The notes under the pieces were generated by a model. It saw only the letters and a program-made list of their open reading frames with translations, had not been told where the DNA came from and ran no database searches. This document shows positions 34,399 through 43,645 of a stretch of DNA of 64,000 nucleotides, one piece after another. A program made the position numbers and the translations under genes. Source of the stretch: Prevotella nigrescens (lineage in GTDB: Bacteria > Bacteroidota > Bacteroidia > Bacteroidales > Bacteroidaceae); contig NZ_CP133465.1 in the NCBI RefSeq assembly GCF_031191185.1, positions 1,360,001 to 1,424,000 on the forward strand, in the 5' to 3' direction. Each line of letters starts with the position of its first letter. Positions within the stretch are counted from its first letter, which is position 1.

Positions 34399-37236
34399 AT
34401 GGTAAACGATAAGATAGAGGTATTTGGGGCACGTGTACATAATTTAAAAGATATAGACGTATCAATGCCTCACAATGCATTGATTGTTTTTACAGGATTA
34501 TCAGGTTCAGGCAAAAGTTCTTTAGCCTTTGATACTATATTTGCCGAAGGACAAAGACGCTATATTGAGACTTTCTCTGCTTATGCTCGAAACTTTCTGG
34601 GCAATATGGAGCGCCCAGATGTAGACAAAATTACTGGATTATCGCCAGTTATTTCTATTGAGCAAAAAACTACAAATAAAAATCCGCGTTCAACAGTTGG
34701 TACTACAACAGAGATATATGATTATCTTCGTTTGCTATATGCCCGTGCAGGAATAGCCTATTCATATATGAGCAATGAGCCAATGGTAAAGTATACTGAA
34801 GAGCGTGTTGTTGATATGATCCTTCATAACTATTCCAATAAAAGCATCTACGTACTTGCTCCATTGGTTAGAAATCGTAAAGGACATTATCGCGAACTGT
34901 TTGAGCAAATGCGACGTAAGGGGTATCTTTATATTCGTGTTGATGGAGAAATATTGGAAATTACACGCGGAATGAAGGTGGACAGATACAAGAATCATAA
35001 CATCGAAGTTGTAATTGATAGACTAAAATTAGGGGCTGCGACTGATGAAACGCTTAAAGAACGTTTGTCCAAAACAGTCTCAGTTGCCATGAAACAAGGC
35101 GACTCTCTTATTATGATTATGGAGAAGGAAAGCGGTATAACGAAATATCTCTCCAAACGCTTGATGGATCCAATTACAGGAATAGCTTATAAAGAGCCTG
35201 CCCCTAATATATTTTCCTTTAATTCTCCAGAGGGAGCCTGCCCGCATTGTAAAGGATTAGGGAAGATAAGTGAGATTGATTTAGGAAAAGTTATTCCTGA
35301 CGACAGTCAAAGTATTTATGGAGGTGCTATCGTTCCTTTAGGGAAATATAAAAATCAAATGATATTCTGGCAGATAGCTGCTATTTTAGAAAAATATGAT
35401 TGCACCTTGAAAACACCAATAAAGGATATTCCTAAGGATATTCTTGAAGAGATTCTTTATGGTTCCTTAGAGAAGGTTCGCATTTCAAAAGAGCTTGTTC
35501 ATACCAATTCCGACTATTTTTCTTCTTTCGATGGTGTTATAAAATATTTACGTTCGGTAATGGAAAACGATGAAACTGCTGCAGGAAAGAAATGGGCTGA
35601 CCAATTTATCGCCGAACGAGAATGCCCTGAATGTAAAGGACAACGCCTTAATCGTGAAGCTCGTTCGTATAGAATATGGAATAAAAATATTGCGGAACTT
35701 TCTGCAATGGATATCGCTGACCTAAAGATATGGGTTGAGAAAGTGGAACAACATCTTAACGAAAAACAACAACTTGTAGCAAAAGAAATACTAAAAGAAA
35801 TTCGCAAGCGTATAGATTTCTTGCTCAATGTTGGCCTTAACTATCTATCTTTAGATAGACAAAGTGCAACTCTTTCGGGAGGAGAAAGCCAACGTATAAG
35901 ATTGGCTACACAGATTGGCTCCCAGCTCGTAAATGTTCTTTATATTCTCGACGAGCCTTCTATCGGGTTACATCAGCGTGATAACGACCGTTTAATAAAA
36001 TCGTTGTGCGACTTGCGTAATCTCGGAAACACTGTAATAGTTGTGGAACACGACGAAGAAATGATGCGTGCAGCCGATTGGATAATAGACATCGGACCAA
36101 AGGCTGGGAAGAATGGGGGAGAAGTTGTCTATCAGGGGACATATAAGCAAATGCTCGGCACGCACACACTTACTGCTCAATATCTTAATGGCGAACGAGT
36201 AATTCCAATTCCAAAGGAACATCGCAAAGGAAATGGCAAGTCGTTACGGTTGTATGGTTGTAAGGGGAATAACTTAAAGAATGTAGATGCCGAGTTCCCA
36301 CTTGGTAAACTTATAGTTGTTACGGGTGTGTCTGGCTCTGGAAAGAGTACGTTAATCAACGAGACATTGCAACCAATACTATCGCAGCATTTCTATCGTT
36401 CATTGAAAGCTCCCATGGCGTATGCCAAGATAGAAGGAATAGACAATGTAGACAAGGTTGTGAATGTAGACCAAAGCCCTATTGGGCGCACTCCGCGCAG
36501 TAACCCAGCTACTTATACTGGTGTGTTTTCAGAAATTCGCAATTTATTTGTTAATCTTCCCGAAGCCCAAATACGTGGTTATAAACCTGGACGTTTCTCG
36601 TTTAATGTAAAAGGTGGACGTTGCGAAAGTTGTGGCGGTAATGGTTATCGCACAATAGAAATGAACTTCTTGCCAGATGTATTGGTTCCATGCGAGGTGT
36701 GCCATGGGAAACGTTATAACCGAGAGACTCTCGAAGTCCGTTTTAAAGGAAAGTCAATCGCAGATGTTCTTGACATGACAGTGAATACCGCTGTAGAGTT
36801 CTTCGAGAATGTTCCGCTTATTCTTCCCAAGATAAAAGCCTTGCAAGATGTCGGCTTAGGTTACATTAAGTTGGGACAAAGCTCTACAACCCTTTCGGGA
36901 GGTGAAAGCCAACGTGTAAAGCTTGCAACCGAACTGTCTAAACGCGATACCAGAAAAACACTATATATTCTCGACGAGCCTACTACCGGATTGCATTTCG
37001 AAGACATCAGGGTGCTCATGGGCGTATTGCAGAAGCTGGTTGACAGGGGTAATACTGTTATAATTATTGAGCATAATCTTGATGTAATAAAGCAGGCAGA
37101 TTACATTATTGACATGGGACCCGACGGAGGACGTGGAGGAGGACAGATTGTTGCAACAGGAACTCCGGCAGAAGTAGCAAAAGCATCTGAAAGCTACACT
37201 GCACCATTTATCAGGAAAATTCCTGATATTAAATAA
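34399..37236 (+). CDS. uvrA: Excinuclease ABC subunit A
   Basis: A full-length 945-residue UvrA with two ABC ATPase halves: Walker A loops TGLSGSGKSSLAFDT (about 32-46) and TGVSGSGKSTLINET; zinc modules CPHCKG...CPECKG and CESCGG...CEVCHG; and two signatures LSGGESQRIRLATQ and LSGGESQRVKLATE with ILDEPSIGLHQRD and ILDEPTTGLHFED. It detects DNA damage and loads UvrB, whose gene lies 6.4 kb further on. Confidence 0.98.
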   Translation: MVNDKIEVFGARVHNLKDIDVSMPHNALIVFTGLSGSGKSSLAFDTIFAEGQRRYIETFSAYARNFLGNMERPDVDKITGLSPVISIEQKTTNKNPRSTVGTTTEIYDYLRLLYARAGIAYSYMSNEPMVKYTEERVVDMILHNYSNKSIYVLAPLVRNRKGHYRELFEQMRRKGYLYIRVDGEILEITRGMKVDRYKNHNIEVVIDRLKLGAATDETLKERLSKTVSVAMKQGDSLIMIMEKESGITKYLSKRLMDPITGIAYKEPAPNIFSFNSPEGACPHCKGLGKISEIDLGKVIPDDSQSIYGGAIVPLGKYKNQMIFWQIAAILEKYDCTLKTPIKDIPKDILEEILYGSLEKVRISKELVHTNSDYFSSFDGVIKYLRSVMENDETAAGKKWADQFIAERECPECKGQRLNREARSYRIWNKNIAELSAMDIADLKIWVEKVEQHLNEKQQLVAKEILKEIRKRIDFLLNVGLNYLSLDRQSATLSGGESQRIRLATQIGSQLVNVLYILDEPSIGLHQRDNDRLIKSLCDLRNLGNTVIVVEHDEEMMRAADWIIDIGPKAGKNGGEVVYQGTYKQMLGTHTLTAQYLNGERVIPIPKEHRKGNGKSLRLYGCKGNNLKNVDAEFPLGKLIVVTGVSGSGKSTLINETLQPILSQHFYRSLKAPMAYAKIEGIDNVDKVVNVDQSPIGRTPRSNPATYTGVFSEIRNLFVNLPEAQIRGYKPGRFSFNVKGGRCESCGGNGYRTIEMNFLPDVLVPCEVCHGKRYNRETLEVRFKGKSIADVLDMTVNTAVEFFENVPLILPKIKALQDVGLGYIKLGQSSTTLSGGESQRVKLATELSKRDTRKTLYILDEPTTGLHFEDIRVLMGVLQKLVDRGNTVIIIEHNLDVIKQADYIIDMGPDGGRGGGQIVATGTPAEVAKASESYTAPFIRKIPDIK

Positions 37237-37309
37237 GCTATATGACTGTATTTCTCGAACATTAGTCAGTAATCACTTTATCAGTATGCAGTAATCATTT
37301 TGCCAGTCA

Positions 37310-37777
37310 TTAATATTTAGTTTTATCATCTTTTAATGTCCACATTCTGAAAGCGTTGATGGCTTCGTTGCGGAGCAAAATCTCGGAAGGCTTCTTGCGA
37401 TATTGTGGTTCTATGGCTATTTCTTCATAGATAAAATCGTCGTCGAAACCAATTTCAGCGGCATCTTTACGGTCGTTTGCATAGAAAATCTTACTAAGGC
37501 GTGCCCAGTAAATTGCTCCAAGACACATTGGACAAGGTTCACACGAGGTATATATCACACAATTTGCAAGTTCGAATGTATTCAGTATCTTGCATGCATT
37601 ACGTATCGCACAAACCTCTGCATGGGCAGTAGGGTCGTTGTTAATAGTAACTTTATTGCTCCCCTCTGCAATTATTTCGCCGTCTTTCGCAATTACAGCT
37701 CCAAACGGACCACCACCATTTCGTACACTGTTTTCTGATAGTTCAATGGCTCTGCGCATTAATTCTTCTTTTGTCAT
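37310..37777 (-). CDS. Guanine deaminase, cytidine-deaminase fold
   Basis: A 155-residue enzyme from the ATG at 37777, matching the length of the Bacillus GuaD type. Zinc site: H52-A-E54 (TAHAEVCAIR) and P81-C82-x2-C85 (SCEPCPMCLGAIYWAR). The C-terminal segment GFDDDFIYEEIAI and AFRMW fits the guanine deaminase branch rather than TadA. It makes xanthine from guanine. The frame opens eight codons earlier, but the ATG at 37777 gives the family length. Confidence 0.8.
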   Translation of the reverse strand: MTKEELMRRAIELSENSVRNGGGPFGAVIAKDGEIIAEGSNKVTINNDPTAHAEVCAIRNACKILNTFELANCVIYTSCEPCPMCLGAIYWARLSKIFYANDRKDAAEIGFDDDFIYEEIAIEPQYRKKPSEILLRNEAINAFRMWTLKDDKTKY

Positions 37778-37824
37778 AGTTTCTTTGTCTTTACAAATCA
37801 AAATAGTTTAAATTACTTTCTCTC

Positions 37825-38472
37825 TTATTCTCGTTTAGTAGGTCTGAATATCTCGTTATATAATTTATCGAAAACCTTTCTCAAATCTACTTGTTGGTCT
37901 ATTAGTTCACGTATGAATTCCAATTTCTTTGCATTGGGTGAGTTGGGAATCCAAAGGCGTATGTAACCTTTTCTACCATATTTTTCGTTGATGTGGTTAT
38001 AGAAGCGTTTCCATTGCTCATCTTTATTTTTCTCTGGATAGTTTTCTAATCCGTATAAAACTGCACGCGAGAAAACAATATTGGAATCAAGTTCGCGGTC
38101 GGCTTCTGCAACAATCTTTCCGTAAATGCTGCGCGGAACACGCGAGCTGCTGGCACGATGGTCTTCTACAGCTTCTTTCATGATGCGTATTTGTTCTGGC
38201 GAAAACCACTTCTTTAATCGTGCATCAGCTGCTAAAATCTTGCCACTTGTTATGTGATGAATTGCACGAGGTCCCTCCATTCCCAAGTCGTGATAGGCAG
38301 CCGAAACATACACCATATTAGGATTGGCACCAGTAGCCGGGACAAGAGTAAGCGCATTCTTGATTACTCGTTGCACATGCCCAAGTCCATGCGATTTTCC
38401 GAAGGCGTTGTATCGTGGCAAAATTTGTTGTTCAACAAATTCCATAAGGTCTAAATCAACTCTGTTGTCCAT
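37825..38472 (-). CDS. HD-domain phosphohydrolase
   Basis: A 215-residue HD-superfamily protein: SHGLGHVQRVIKNAL (H28, H32), AAYHDLGMEGPRAIHH (H61, D62) and later EAVEDHRASSS, with an aspartate EADRELDS, give the metal-binding pattern. Such proteins cleave phosphate esters of nucleotides or related molecules; the substrate is unknown. It lies 23 bases upstream of the guanine deaminase start region and 9 bases after menA, so it is in one operon. Confidence 0.85.
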   Translation of the reverse strand: MDNRVDLDLMEFVEQQILPRYNAFGKSHGLGHVQRVIKNALTLVPATGANPNMVYVSAAYHDLGMEGPRAIHHITSGKILAADARLKKWFSPEQIRIMKEAVEDHRASSSRVPRSIYGKIVAEADRELDSNIVFSRAVLYGLENYPEKNKDEQWKRFYNHINEKYGRKGYIRLWIPNSPNAKKLEFIRELIDQQVDLRKVFDKLYNEIFRPTKRE

Positions 38473-38481
38473 CGTTTTTAA

Positions 38482-39438
38482 TCACTTTGTCAGAAGTATT
38501 CCTATTGTTGTCAAGAGTCCGTAAACGAACATATTGCGGGCTGTCAGTCCCAAAACCTTGTTCAACTCTTTGCCATACTTTATTCTTTTCATTTCTTTCC
38601 ATGTCCTTGTGTGGAGTAAAAGATAGAAAAATAGCAAGAAAATGCTAAGTATGTTCATTGCGTTGCTGGCAAAAAAGAAGACTATCGCCATAAGCCATAC
38701 ACCCAGTATGCCTAACCAAAGATACAGTTGTTCGGCTTTCTTCTCGCCAATGCGCACAATAAGTGTGTATTTGTTGGCTTGCTTATCGTTGTCACGGTCG
38801 CGATAATTGTTCACAACGAGTAAGGTGTCTATGATTAAACCGCAGGCAATAGAAGCTGTAAATACCTGCCAAGTAACGGTCTGCGTACCTTTAGGCAATA
38901 TCACGTAATAGGTAAGACAAACTGGCACAATACCAAAAAATACAAGTACAAGCAAGTCGCCTAAGCCTAAATAAGACAGCTTTATGGTGTAAAGAAAGCA
39001 AAATGCAGCACAAAGCAGTCCGATGATAATCATTTCCCAGCCACCATAATATATAAGTGGAAACCCAACAATGCAAGCCAACATAGTCGTAACAATAAGT
39101 CCTTTTCGCATTGCATGTAGTGTTATCCAGCCTTCGCTGCAGGCACGTTTAGGACCAAGTCGTATTTCGCTATTGTCGTTTCCTTTCAGACAGTCGAAAT
39201 AATCGTTCACAAAGTTGGCATTTATCTGCATAATGAAAGCAAAGAAGATACATAAAATAGCAGGAACGACTTGGAAATGAATCCAACCTATATCAATAAA
39301 AGCAAAAGCAATACCTATCATTATAGGTACACTTGCCCCCGTAAGTGTTTTAGGGCGCGCTGCAAGAATCCAAGCGTTTAACGAGTTCACCTTAACATTT
39401 GTCTCCAATCTTGATAGTAAATCTTGTGTTTCCGACAT
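38482..39438 (-). CDS. menA: 1,4-dihydroxy-2-naphthoate polyprenyltransferase
   Basis: A 318-residue UbiA-superfamily membrane enzyme with about eight helices. The first aspartate motif is NDYFDCLKGND (N78-D82...), the second DTLLVVNNYRDRDND, and the start AARPKTLTGASVPIMIG is typical of MenA. It joins the isoprenoid tail to the menaquinone head group in the inner membrane. The other men genes are not in this window. Confidence 0.93.
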   Translation of the reverse strand: MSETQDLLSRLETNVKVNSLNAWILAARPKTLTGASVPIMIGIAFAFIDIGWIHFQVVPAILCIFFAFIMQINANFVNDYFDCLKGNDNSEIRLGPKRACSEGWITLHAMRKGLIVTTMLACIVGFPLIYYGGWEMIIIGLLCAAFCFLYTIKLSYLGLGDLLVLVFFGIVPVCLTYYVILPKGTQTVTWQVFTASIACGLIIDTLLVVNNYRDRDNDKQANKYTLIVRIGEKKAEQLYLWLGILGVWLMAIVFFFASNAMNILSIFLLFFYLLLHTRTWKEMKRIKYGKELNKVLGLTARNMFVYGLLTTIGILLTK

Positions 39439-39450
39439 TTGTTTAGTTGA

Positions 39451-41817
39451 TTAATTAAAGAAGTCCCAACTTATTCCAAAACGTAAAATTCTCTGATTGA
39501 GTGGATAGTGAGGAGTAAAGAAATAGTCGCCCCCATCTCCGCTATTAACATGCGACATCATTATGAAGAAACGTGTATGCTGCAACTTAAAGTTGGCGTA
39601 TGCATTTAAAATAGGATAATTACCTATCTTTGTTCTGCTGTCTTGCGTCTCTTGTATTCCAAACGAACCGATTCCTGGAATATATTCGGGTGCATAATAT
39701 TTTGTAAAGTATCTTACATCAATACCAAGGTCACAATTTAATACCCTTGCAATCTTAAATCGAATAAAGAGGTTACTGTACGCATTAAGTGCAGGAACAG
39801 GAAGAACGGCATCGTTGCTGGACTTCTGGTAGGTAATTAAGTTCTGCCAATTTATAATTCCAAACTTAAAGTCCTGTTGCAACTGAAGCGTGAGCAAACT
39901 AATTGCACCACTATGTTGCCTGACGTTTACTTGGTTGTTTTTTACAAGATAATTATTGCCACTTGCTACACGATCGTTTTGCAGGCCAAAATAAGTATAG
40001 TCCTTTAGCATGTCGTATCCAACACGCAGATGAGTTTTAGACTTTTTCAATGTAAATGCACCTAACAAACGAGAATGGATTTGCTGGTCAAGATTATTGT
40101 CCCACCAAAAATGCCGCGAATGAAACATATTCATATAGAATGTTGGAGCTGTTCTATGAAAGAAAGCTGTAGCTGCAAATTGCACAGTATCGCCCAAAAG
40201 TGGGAAATTAAGGTCTGCATTGCCATCTATTTTGAGTTGTCCTGCTCTGTCGCCTGCTATCCATGCTTCTGCATTTATGTTATAATGTAATGTTTTTCCG
40301 TTAGTCTTTAGCAACTGTCCACCAACAGAAATATCATTTTTGTTTATTTTTTCATACCCTCCAAACAAGGGATTGGTTGATGAAGGTATAGTTGCAGTTT
40401 GTAGTATAGGCAATTCGTAGTGACGTAATTCGTGTGAAATGAATGCTTTTAATCCAGCTTTGGCCCATTTATTAAACCCTTCTAACAATGCTATTGCAAA
40501 AGTGTTATGGAACGACCAATGTTTTGTCTGGTCATAAATAGAATCGTTTGCAGTTACTGTATTGTAATAATAATTGTTTGCATAGTAGGAATTTGGTGTC
40601 TCGTAGGCTTGATAAATTCTTCTAAAATTATCGAAACGCACTGTATGAACAAAACTTGTTACAGGCACATACTCATTTTTCAGCCATTTATTTGTCGAAT
40701 CATTCCTGGCTACATCTTTTTGTTGCAAGTCATCAAAGCTAAGACCTTTCGGTTGTTTTCTCTTATTAACAGTATCGTTCAACACAGTATGACTTGCAGT
40801 ATTATTAGATTTTTCCTTATCCTTTATACGCGCATTAAATTCTTCTTCATTAAAGGTCTCACCATTTTGTTTAGCCTCTTTTATGGCTTTCTTTCGCGCA
40901 TCATTAACTTCTTGTGCTTTCTTCGATTTAATGGCAAACTCTTTAGCTTTTATTTCTTCCTTCGTCATTGGAACTTTTCTGTAGAATCCCAAACTATAAC
41001 GATGATTAAAGAAGATGTGTTCGTTGTCGTTTCTATTCCAGTTCTTTGATAGGACTGTTGGAATTTCATTTGTTTCAAACGACTCATTAAACATGTCAGG
41101 ATGGGTAATATATGCATCGTTAGTTATGCCTCCATTCTCTGAAACCTTTTGATGATTTAGGGATAGAAGAAGGTTTGCCTGATACTTTTCGCCAGAAAAA
41201 GAGCCCCATAATGTGTAATTAATGAGTGAAGTACTCTGATTACTATAATAACCACGCCCATAAAGATAATCGAACTTAAAGCCAAAGCCCCACTCTTTAC
41301 CTGCATTTACAGCAAACAAGGCTTTGAATTGATCTTCTCCATTAGTACGGTTTCCTGCCGTACTATAAGAAAGATTGGTAATTGGCGAGAGAGTAGAAGT
41401 AAAAAGAAACTTTGAAGGCGGCACGATAAACTTGTCATACGGTGCTAAAAAGATAAACTCTGGTGGTGTAACTCTTTCTATAAATATGCGATTCAACCGC
41501 GGAGAACCTAAATTCCCTAATGAGTTATATTCCCCTCTTAGTCCTGTGGTAAAGAAAGAGTTCATAAACATTTCCGACAAGGTATCTGGTTGAGCTATTT
41601 GTCTATCTCCAAAGCGTTCATCAATAGTCCATACTTTTAATCCACGGGGTATTTCCTTATGTTGGCTTTGTATAGAGTCGGAGACACCAAATTTCTTATC
41701 ACGTTTGAGATTGTCTGTTGTAAACGTCCCGTTGTCTGATGTGTCATTATAATCTTGAGAATAGGAAGCTAATGACATTATAAAGAGAGTAATAAGCAGG
41801 AAGGTATATCGTTTCAT
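39451..41817 (-). CDS. Large putative porin (Porin_10-like)
   Basis: A 788-residue outer-membrane protein: signal peptide (about 1-20), plug-like or linker segment with GLKVWTIDERFGDRQ, then a beta barrel (TTGLRGEYNSLGNLGSP, FGFKFDYLYGRGYYSNQS, RHFWWDNNLD, ending in LRFGISWDFFN with a terminal aromatic-asparagine end). A lysine/glutamate-rich insertion near 290-345 (KAKEFAIKSKKAQEV) is probably a loop. This matches the putative porin family common in Bacteroidetes; cargo unknown. It overlaps the previous small gene by 4 bases. Confidence 0.82.
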   Translation of the reverse strand: MKRYTFLLITLFIMSLASYSQDYNDTSDNGTFTTDNLKRDKKFGVSDSIQSQHKEIPRGLKVWTIDERFGDRQIAQPDTLSEMFMNSFFTTGLRGEYNSLGNLGSPRLNRIFIERVTPPEFIFLAPYDKFIVPPSKFLFTSTLSPITNLSYSTAGNRTNGEDQFKALFAVNAGKEWGFGFKFDYLYGRGYYSNQSTSLINYTLWGSFSGEKYQANLLLSLNHQKVSENGGITNDAYITHPDMFNESFETNEIPTVLSKNWNRNDNEHIFFNHRYSLGFYRKVPMTKEEIKAKEFAIKSKKAQEVNDARKKAIKEAKQNGETFNEEEFNARIKDKEKSNNTASHTVLNDTVNKRKQPKGLSFDDLQQKDVARNDSTNKWLKNEYVPVTSFVHTVRFDNFRRIYQAYETPNSYYANNYYYNTVTANDSIYDQTKHWSFHNTFAIALLEGFNKWAKAGLKAFISHELRHYELPILQTATIPSSTNPLFGGYEKINKNDISVGGQLLKTNGKTLHYNINAEAWIAGDRAGQLKIDGNADLNFPLLGDTVQFAATAFFHRTAPTFYMNMFHSRHFWWDNNLDQQIHSRLLGAFTLKKSKTHLRVGYDMLKDYTYFGLQNDRVASGNNYLVKNNQVNVRQHSGAISLLTLQLQQDFKFGIINWQNLITYQKSSNDAVLPVPALNAYSNLFIRFKIARVLNCDLGIDVRYFTKYYAPEYIPGIGSFGIQETQDSRTKIGNYPILNAYANFKLQHTRFFIMMSHVNSGDGGDYFFTPHYPLNQRILRFGISWDFFN

Positions 41818-42053
41818 TGATTAAACAGTCGAAGTACTGCTTCAGCGAACTTAAAAACCATTGAAGACAAAATTATGATAATTCCAATAGTCTGGTCTGT
41901 TAAAGCAAAATAGAATATAACGCCAATAACAGCACCTACCATAAAGATGATATTAAGCCATTGACGCAGTGCTGAAACTTTGTTTTTATTTTCTCTTAGT
42001 GGACGTCTACGATGAGACGGACGCACCAAATTGCTTTCGTTTTCTTCTGTCAT
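41814..42053 (-). CDS. Small membrane protein coupled to the porin gene
   Basis: A 79-residue protein with a basic N-terminus (RPSHRRRPLRENKNK) and two hydrophobic segments (about 32-49 and 55-70). Its stop overlaps the porin start by ATGA, so the two are translationally coupled. A minus-strand -7 box TAACTTTG at 42193-42186 lies 133 bases before the ATG. Function unknown. Confidence 0.7.
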   Translation of the reverse strand: MTEENESNLVRPSHRRRPLRENKNKVSALRQWLNIIFMVGAVIGVIFYFALTDQTIGIIIILSSMVFKFAEAVLRLFNQ

Positions 42054-42278
42054 AATATTTCTTTATATATAGTTCCATTATTATTAGCTTCAGTCTCACA
42101 TAAATTAGAGAAAGAAGTGATAAATGTAAAGAACATTTGTTTAAAAGAATCCTATTTAATTAGTTATAACAAATAATTTGTACAGCAAAGTTATAAAAAA
42201 ATACTTGATTGATGCTTACTTATAAGACATTTAACGTTCGTTTGTAATTTTAGTTAGTATTCTGAATTTATAGAATTA

Positions 42279-43345
42279 GGCGTAATGGACATTTGGTAGG
42301 CTGAAAACCTCTCGTATTTTAGTAATGGACATTTGGTAGGCTGGTAATTCCAGCCTACTTTTTTATATTCAGGAACCCATCTATGAACTTCTTTTTATTA
42401 ACCTCCTTCATTCCATTATGATTACGCAGTGCCTTTTTAAGTTGTGAGTTGAATCCTTCCAATAGATTTGTTGTATTGGGTATCTCTAATTCAGGATATT
42501 CTTCATACGTATAGAGCCATTTAAGGTGTGTCTTTACCGAACGCCTTGCACTTCTCAGCCTTCTATGTGTATAGGTTGTCTTGCCTGAGATTAGTAGAGT
42601 TCGTTCATCAAGGAACTCTTTCCATTCGTCACACCATTTATCAAAGCCTGATGTGAATTCTTCTTTCCCAATAGAGAACATGCTTCTCATTAATGCCAGC
42701 AGCTCGATGCCTGCTGGCAAATGCGGATTGTTGGTAAGAAGCCTTCTGACTATCTGCAACTGGTGGAATTGACACATCTGCACAGGGCAGGATGTTACAG
42801 CTTGTAAAAGCCCGACATGTCCATCACACACCACTGCCTTTATCCGAGTTCCACCCTCCTTAATGCATCTGAGTCCCTCAAGGTATTCCTTGTTGGTCTC
42901 GTTCCTGACAAACCTACGATGAAGTATCCTGCCTGATGCGGCATCTTGAAAGAGCATCACACCAAAGGTCTTGGGGAAGTAGGTCGTGTCCAGTATTATT
43001 GTTGCAGATTCAGGATAGATGGGAGTGAAGCTGTCTGCCACTGAACTTAGCCTACGGCGTATGGTTCTTTCTGAGCATTTGTGAAGAGTGGAAAGCTCAG
43101 AAATAGTTCGCTTCTCGGTCAGATAGTCACTCCATAAACACACATTGTCTATACGCTGACCACTTTGAAATTGCCTGCCACAATCCCTGCAAAAGTACAT
43201 TTGGACATTACGCCGATGACCATTCTTTTTAACATTTGAACTGTTACAGAATATACAGTTTTTTATTCATAAGCTTTCAAATGCTGCAAAGGTAATAAAT
43301 AAAGGACATTTGAGAGGTTTCAGCCTACCAAATGTCCATTACGCC
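42279..43345 (-). mobile_element. Insertion sequence copy 2, inverted sibling of copy 1
   Basis: A 1067-bp element, same length and same ends as copy 1 but in opposite orientation, flanked by a perfect 8-bp duplication TAGAATTA (42271-42278 and 43346-43353). The two copies differ at many positions, so they are relatives and not a fresh duplication. The right end again has the doubled terminal 20-mer (42279 and about 42321). A minus-strand TACCTTTG box lies at 43294-43287. Confidence 0.9.
42355..43257 (-). CDS. Transposase of IS copy 2
   Basis: The frame is open from 43257 (CIFCNSSNVKKNGHRR) with the same zinc ribbon, first ATG at 43200 (MYFCRDCGRQF), DDE residues in IILDTTYF, VVCDGHVG-CQFHQL and NTTNLLEGFNSQLKK. 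It ends FLNIKK, six residues shorter than copy 1, because of an extra A in a terminal A-tract. The ATG at about 43270 is cut off from the ribbon frame by a 6-A tract and leads to a stop after eight codons. Confidence 0.8.
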   Translation of the reverse strand, partial: CIFCNSSNVKKNGHRRNVQMYFCRDCGRQFQSGQRIDNVCLWSDYLTEKRTISELSTLHKCSERTIRRRLSSVADSFTPIYPESATIILDTTYFPKTFGVMLFQDAASGRILHRRFVRNETNKEYLEGLRCIKEGGTRIKAVVCDGHVGLLQAVTSCPVQMCQFHQLQIVRRLLTNNPHLPAGIELLALMRSMFSIGKEEFTSGFDKWCDEWKEFLDERTLLISGKTTYTHRRLRSARRSVKTHLKWLYTYEEYPELEIPNTTNLLEGFNSQLKKALRNHNGMKEVNKKKFIDGFLNIKK

Positions 43346-43494
43346 TAGAATTATGAAATTTTTGTTTAGTTGTTAATTCCATAGGAGGGGAAGTGCCATT
43401 GAAAAACATGATACTTAACCTCGGTAATATATACATATATGAGAACAATTTGTCTTCGAAAATAACTCGTCCAAGATTTATAATAAGAAAATAA

Positions 43495-43535
43495 AAAATT
43501 GTAATTACAAAATAAAATTTTATAATTACAATTTT
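43495..43535 (-). terminator. Inverted repeat, probable uvrB terminator
   Basis: AAAATTGTAATTA (43495-43507) and TAATTACAATTTT (43523-43535) form a perfect 13-bp stem ending in A/T runs. It is the only structure seen in the 300-base gap between IS copy 2 and uvrB. Confidence 0.65.
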
Positions 43536-43645
43536 CTTGCATTTTAATTAAAAAGTTCTTTAAACTTTAGGAGAGAAGCAACGCATCAAGTGAAAAATTA
43601 AAAGTTTGGATAGAGATGGAAGTTGCGCATATTCTTTCCTAAAAC

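Noticed and set aside
40507..41049. 180-codon plus-strand frame inside the porin gene
   Set aside because: Antisense to a conserved outer-membrane protein; hydrophobicity comes from the reverse complement of lysine and asparagine codons.
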